A DNA stretch of 7,630 bases from an uncultured Collinsella sp. (GTDB taxonomy: Bacteria; Actinomycetota; Coriobacteriia; Coriobacteriales; Coriobacteriaceae): NCBI GenBank assembly GCA_937950415.1, contig CALFDL010000233.1, positions 1 to 7,630 of the forward strand, written 5' to 3'. The translations under genes and the position numbers were made by a program. Shown here piece by piece: positions 5,789-7,630 of this stretch (positions within the stretch are counted from its first letter, which is position 1; each line of letters begins with the position of its first letter). The notes under the pieces were generated by a model. That model worked only from the letters and a program-made list of their open reading frames with translations. It did no database searches and had not been told where the DNA came from.

Positions 5789-6475
5789 ATGATCGTCGCC
5801 ATCGACGGCCCCGCCGGATCCGGCAAGTCCACCATCGCCAAGGAGATCGCCCGTCAGCTTGGCTTTAACAAGCTCGACACGGGCGCCATGTATCGCGCCG
5901 TCACCTTCGCCGCGCTCGACCGCGGCATCGATCTGGATAACGAGGCGGCCATCGACGCTCTCGCCGAGCAGATTGAGATCCGCTTTACCAACGGCACCGG
6001 CGAGGACACGCGCCTGACCATCGACGGTAAGGACGCCTCAGCCGCCATCCGCACCCCGCAGGTCGACGCCAACGTATCCAAGGTCTCGGCCTACCCGGGC
6101 GTGCGTGCCGCCATGCTCATCCACCAGCGCCGCGCCGCCGAGGACCGCGATATCGTCGCCGAGGGTCGCGACATCGGCACCGTCGTGTTTCCCAACGCGC
6201 AGGTCAAGGTGTTCCTGACCGCCGACCCGCGCGAGCGCGCCCGTCGCCGCGTGCTGCAGCGCCACCAGAACGATGCGCAGCCGCTCACCACCGAGCAGCT
6301 CGAGACCGAAGTCGACGAGACCCTCGACGCCCTCAAGCAGCGCGATAAGCTCGACAGCAGCCGCGAGGTCGCGCCGCTCGTTCCCGCCGAGGACGCCGTG
6401 CACGTCGACTCCACCGCTCACACCATCGATGAGGTCGTCTCGATCATCGAGGACCTCATCAACCAAAGGAGGTAG
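5789..6475 (+). CDS. cmk: Cytidylate kinase (CMP/dCMP kinase)
   Basis: Cmk phosphorylates CMP and dCMP with ATP in the cytoplasm, recycling nucleotides from RNA and phospholipid turnover. The 228-residue protein is the normal bacterial size. It begins MIVAIDGPAGSGKST with the P-loop at 7-15, followed by LDTGAMYRA (29-37), the CMP-binding insert (about 60-110), VAEGRDIGTVVFP (123-135), the LID arginines in ADPRERARRR (145-154) and RDKLDSSRE (185-193) near the C-terminal part. All expected motifs are intact. The ATG at 5789 is chosen because AAAGGA (5775-5780) precedes it and the P-loop starts at once; earlier in-frame codons run back into rluB. A 67-nt C-rich gap separates it from rluB, with no terminator or promoter I can defend. 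plsC begins 3 nt after its stop. cmk next to plsC and ispH is a recurrent order in Gram-positive genomes. Confidence 0.97.
   Translation: MIVAIDGPAGSGKSTIAKEIARQLGFNKLDTGAMYRAVTFAALDRGIDLDNEAAIDALAEQIEIRFTNGTGEDTRLTIDGKDASAAIRTPQVDANVSKVSAYPGVRAAMLIHQRRAAEDRDIVAEGRDIGTVVFPNAQVKVFLTADPRERARRRVLQRHQNDAQPLTTEQLETEVDETLDALKQRDKLDSSREVAPLVPAEDAVHVDSTAHTIDEVVSIIEDLINQRR
6465..6473 (+). promoter_or_regulatory. Strong Shine-Dalgarno site of plsC inside the end of cmk
   Basis: AAAGGAGGT, identical to the scpA site, ends in the first base of the cmk stop codon TAG (6473-6475) and sits 5 nt before ATG 6479. It fixes the plsC start and indicates coupled translation with cmk. Confidence 0.85.
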
Positions 6476-6478
6476 CAC

Positions 6479-7207
6479 ATGCGCCTGTTTAAGCAGACGC
6501 CCGAGGATTACTACAACGCCCCCTACGCCGAGTTCCCGGCGCTCATCCGCGGCACCGGCGTCGTGGTCATGGGCATCCTGTGGGTCTTCTCCAAGCTCAT
6601 GTGGCGCTGGAAGGTCGAGGACGCCGACCTGCTGTTTGAGCGCCAGGAAGGCCGCGGCAGCGTGGTCATCTGCAACCACACCTCGATGGCCGAGCTCTTG
6701 GCCGTGGAGACGGCGCTGTTCTTTGGCGGCCGCCGCATTCGACCCATTTTTAAGTCCGAGTTCGCCAAGAGCAAGATTGTGCGCTGGGCCTTTAGCCGCG
6801 TTGGCGGCATCCCCGTCGAGCGCGGTACCGCCGACATGAAGTGCTTGCGCGCCGCTCAGCATGCGCTGCAGCGCGGCGAGGACGTCCTGATCTTCCCCGA
6901 GGGCACGCGCATCCGCTCGCGCGAGATCAAGCCCGAGGTCCACGGCGGCTTTGCGCTCATCGCCCAGATGGGCAAGGCGCCCGTCAACCCGCTCGCCATC
7001 TGCGGCTGGTCCGACATCACGCCCGCGGGCAAAAAGCTCATGCGTCCCAAGAAATGCTGGATCCGTGCTGGCAAGGCCGTCTCGCTTTCCGACGCACCGG
7101 CCGGGCTTAAACGCACGGAGCGCTTGGCCTGGTTTGAATCCGAGGCCATGAACCGCGTCTACGCCATGCGAGACGAGCTGTGTGCCGAGCATCCGGGCAG
7201 GTTCTAG
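6479..7207 (+). CDS. plsC: 1-acyl-sn-glycerol-3-phosphate acyltransferase (PlsC/LPLAT family), variant active-site motif
   Basis: Members transfer a fatty acyl group to lysophosphatidic acid, making phosphatidic acid for membrane lipids at the inner face of the cell membrane. The protein has 242 residues with an N-terminal hydrophobic segment (about 22-42) that should anchor it. Family block I is CNHTSMAELLA (65-75): His67 is present, but the aspartate of HX4D is Glu72. Block II appears as FKSEF (91-95) and GGIPVERG (109-116), block III as FPEGTRIRS (139-147), and block IV as VNPLAICG (169-176). The tail is basic (KKLMRPKK, 185-192) and may touch phospholipid headgroups. It starts 3 nt after cmk, from a strong ribosome site, and ispH begins 2 nt after its stop, so the three form a tight unit. 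Family is clear; because of the Glu, substrate or activity may differ from standard PlsC. Confidence 0.88.
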   Translation: MRLFKQTPEDYYNAPYAEFPALIRGTGVVVMGILWVFSKLMWRWKVEDADLLFERQEGRGSVVICNHTSMAELLAVETALFFGGRRIRPIFKSEFAKSKIVRWAFSRVGGIPVERGTADMKCLRAAQHALQRGEDVLIFPEGTRIRSREIKPEVHGGFALIAQMGKAPVNPLAICGWSDITPAGKKLMRPKKCWIRAGKAVSLSDAPAGLKRTERLAWFESEAMNRVYAMRDELCAEHPGRF

Positions 7208-7209
7208 CC

Positions 7210-7630
7210 ATGAGCGAGAACGTGACGAACACCGCCGCGGCTACGTCCGACCAGGCAACCGCGCCGACAATCGAAATCGCAGCCCACGCCGGCACCTGCT
7301 ACGGCGTACAGCGTGCGCTCGATATGGCGCTGGCCGCCGCGCCGCAGGCAGGGGAGAGCACTCAGGTCCATACTTTGGGTCCGCTCATTCATAACCCCAT
7401 CGTGGTACGCGAGCTCGCTGAGGCAGGCGTTGGCTTGGCCGAGAACCTGGATAATGCCGCAACCGGCACCGTGATCATCCGCGCCCACGGTGTGGTGCCG
7501 CAGGTCATCGATGCCGCTCGCGAGCGTGGCCTTAACGTCATCGACGCCACCTGCCCTTACGTCAAGAAGGTTCACGTGGCAGCCGAGCGCCTGGTGCGCG
7601 AGGGCTACCACGTGGTGGTCGTGGGTGAGC
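7210..7630 (+). CDS. ispH: 4-hydroxy-3-methylbut-2-enyl diphosphate reductase (IspH/LytB), cut by the window end
   Basis: IspH is the iron-sulfur enzyme that performs the last step of the MEP pathway, reducing HMBPP to IPP and DMAPP. The first 140 codons are visible. Two of three cluster-binding cysteines appear: Cys30 in HAGTCYGVQRALDMA (26-40) and Cys115 in VIDATCPYVKKVH (110-122). Substrate-binding His61 lies in TLGPLIHNPIVV (55-66) and His93 in IIRAHGVVPQV (89-99). Their order and spacing match E. coli Cys12, His41, His74 and Cys96. About 20 Ala/Thr-rich residues precede the first core strand, a short extension compared with E. coli. The ATG at 7210 has only a weak AGG-type site (7199-7201) and lies 2 nt after the plsC stop, so reinitiation after plsC is plausible. 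The rest, including the third cysteine, lies beyond the window, and any C-terminal S1-domain fusion, as in some Clostridia, cannot be judged. Confidence 0.97.
   Translation, partial: MSENVTNTAAATSDQATAPTIEIAAHAGTCYGVQRALDMALAAAPQAGESTQVHTLGPLIHNPIVVRELAEAGVGLAENLDNAATGTVIIRAHGVVPQVIDAARERGLNVIDATCPYVKKVHVAAERLVREGYHVVVVGE

Noticed and set aside
6038..7192. A 384-codon open frame on the minus strand opposite cmk and plsC
   Set aside because: Both + strand genes here have intact family motifs. GC-rich codons with G/C third positions rarely create stops on the opposite strand, and the translated product is low-complexity with no recognisable domain.

Overview
The window reads as a chromosomal housekeeping segment from a GC-rich bacterium, with all genes on the + strand and little intergenic DNA. 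Strong G/C preference at third codon positions, Shine-Dalgarno sites such as AAAGGAGGT, and the gene order M50 peptidase - scpA - scpB - rluB - cmk - plsC - ispH suggest a GC-rich Gram-positive lineage. My best guess is a Coriobacteriia member (Collinsella/Olsenella-like). This is inferred from style and gene order, without a database comparison.

Layout: positions 1-53 are the 3' part of a tRNA-Ala(GGC), followed by a textbook intrinsic terminator (70-97). Next comes a 676-residue ABC-F ATPase (129-2159). A 98-residue two-helix membrane protein of unknown function overlaps its end by 14 nt (GTG start, 2146-2442), and a minimal site-2-type M50 metalloprotease follows (2452-3135). An 84-nt gap with two small hairpins and a perfect ribosome site leads into scpA (3220-4029), scpB (4041-4769) and a RluB-type pseudouridine synthase (4756-5721, again a 14-nt overlap). 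Then come cytidylate kinase (5789-6475), a PlsC-type acyltransferase (6479-7207) and the first 140 codons of ispH (7210 to the window end).

Functionally the window joins ribosome maintenance (ABC-F, RluB), chromosome organisation (ScpA and ScpB, the kleisin and winged-helix partners of Smc), nucleotide supply (Cmk), phospholipid synthesis (PlsC) and isoprenoid synthesis (IspH). No convincing terminator appears between 129 and 7630 and most junctions are a few bases or overlapping. Transcription as one or two long operons is therefore likely, with a possible second start just before scpA.

I found no mobile element, CRISPR array, phage gene or defence system, and nothing that amounts to a new system. 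The points most worth a second look are the Asp-to-Glu change in the catalytic HX4D motif of the PlsC-like protein, the unannotatable 98-residue membrane protein with a CxxC motif beside the intramembrane protease, and the leader in front of scpA.
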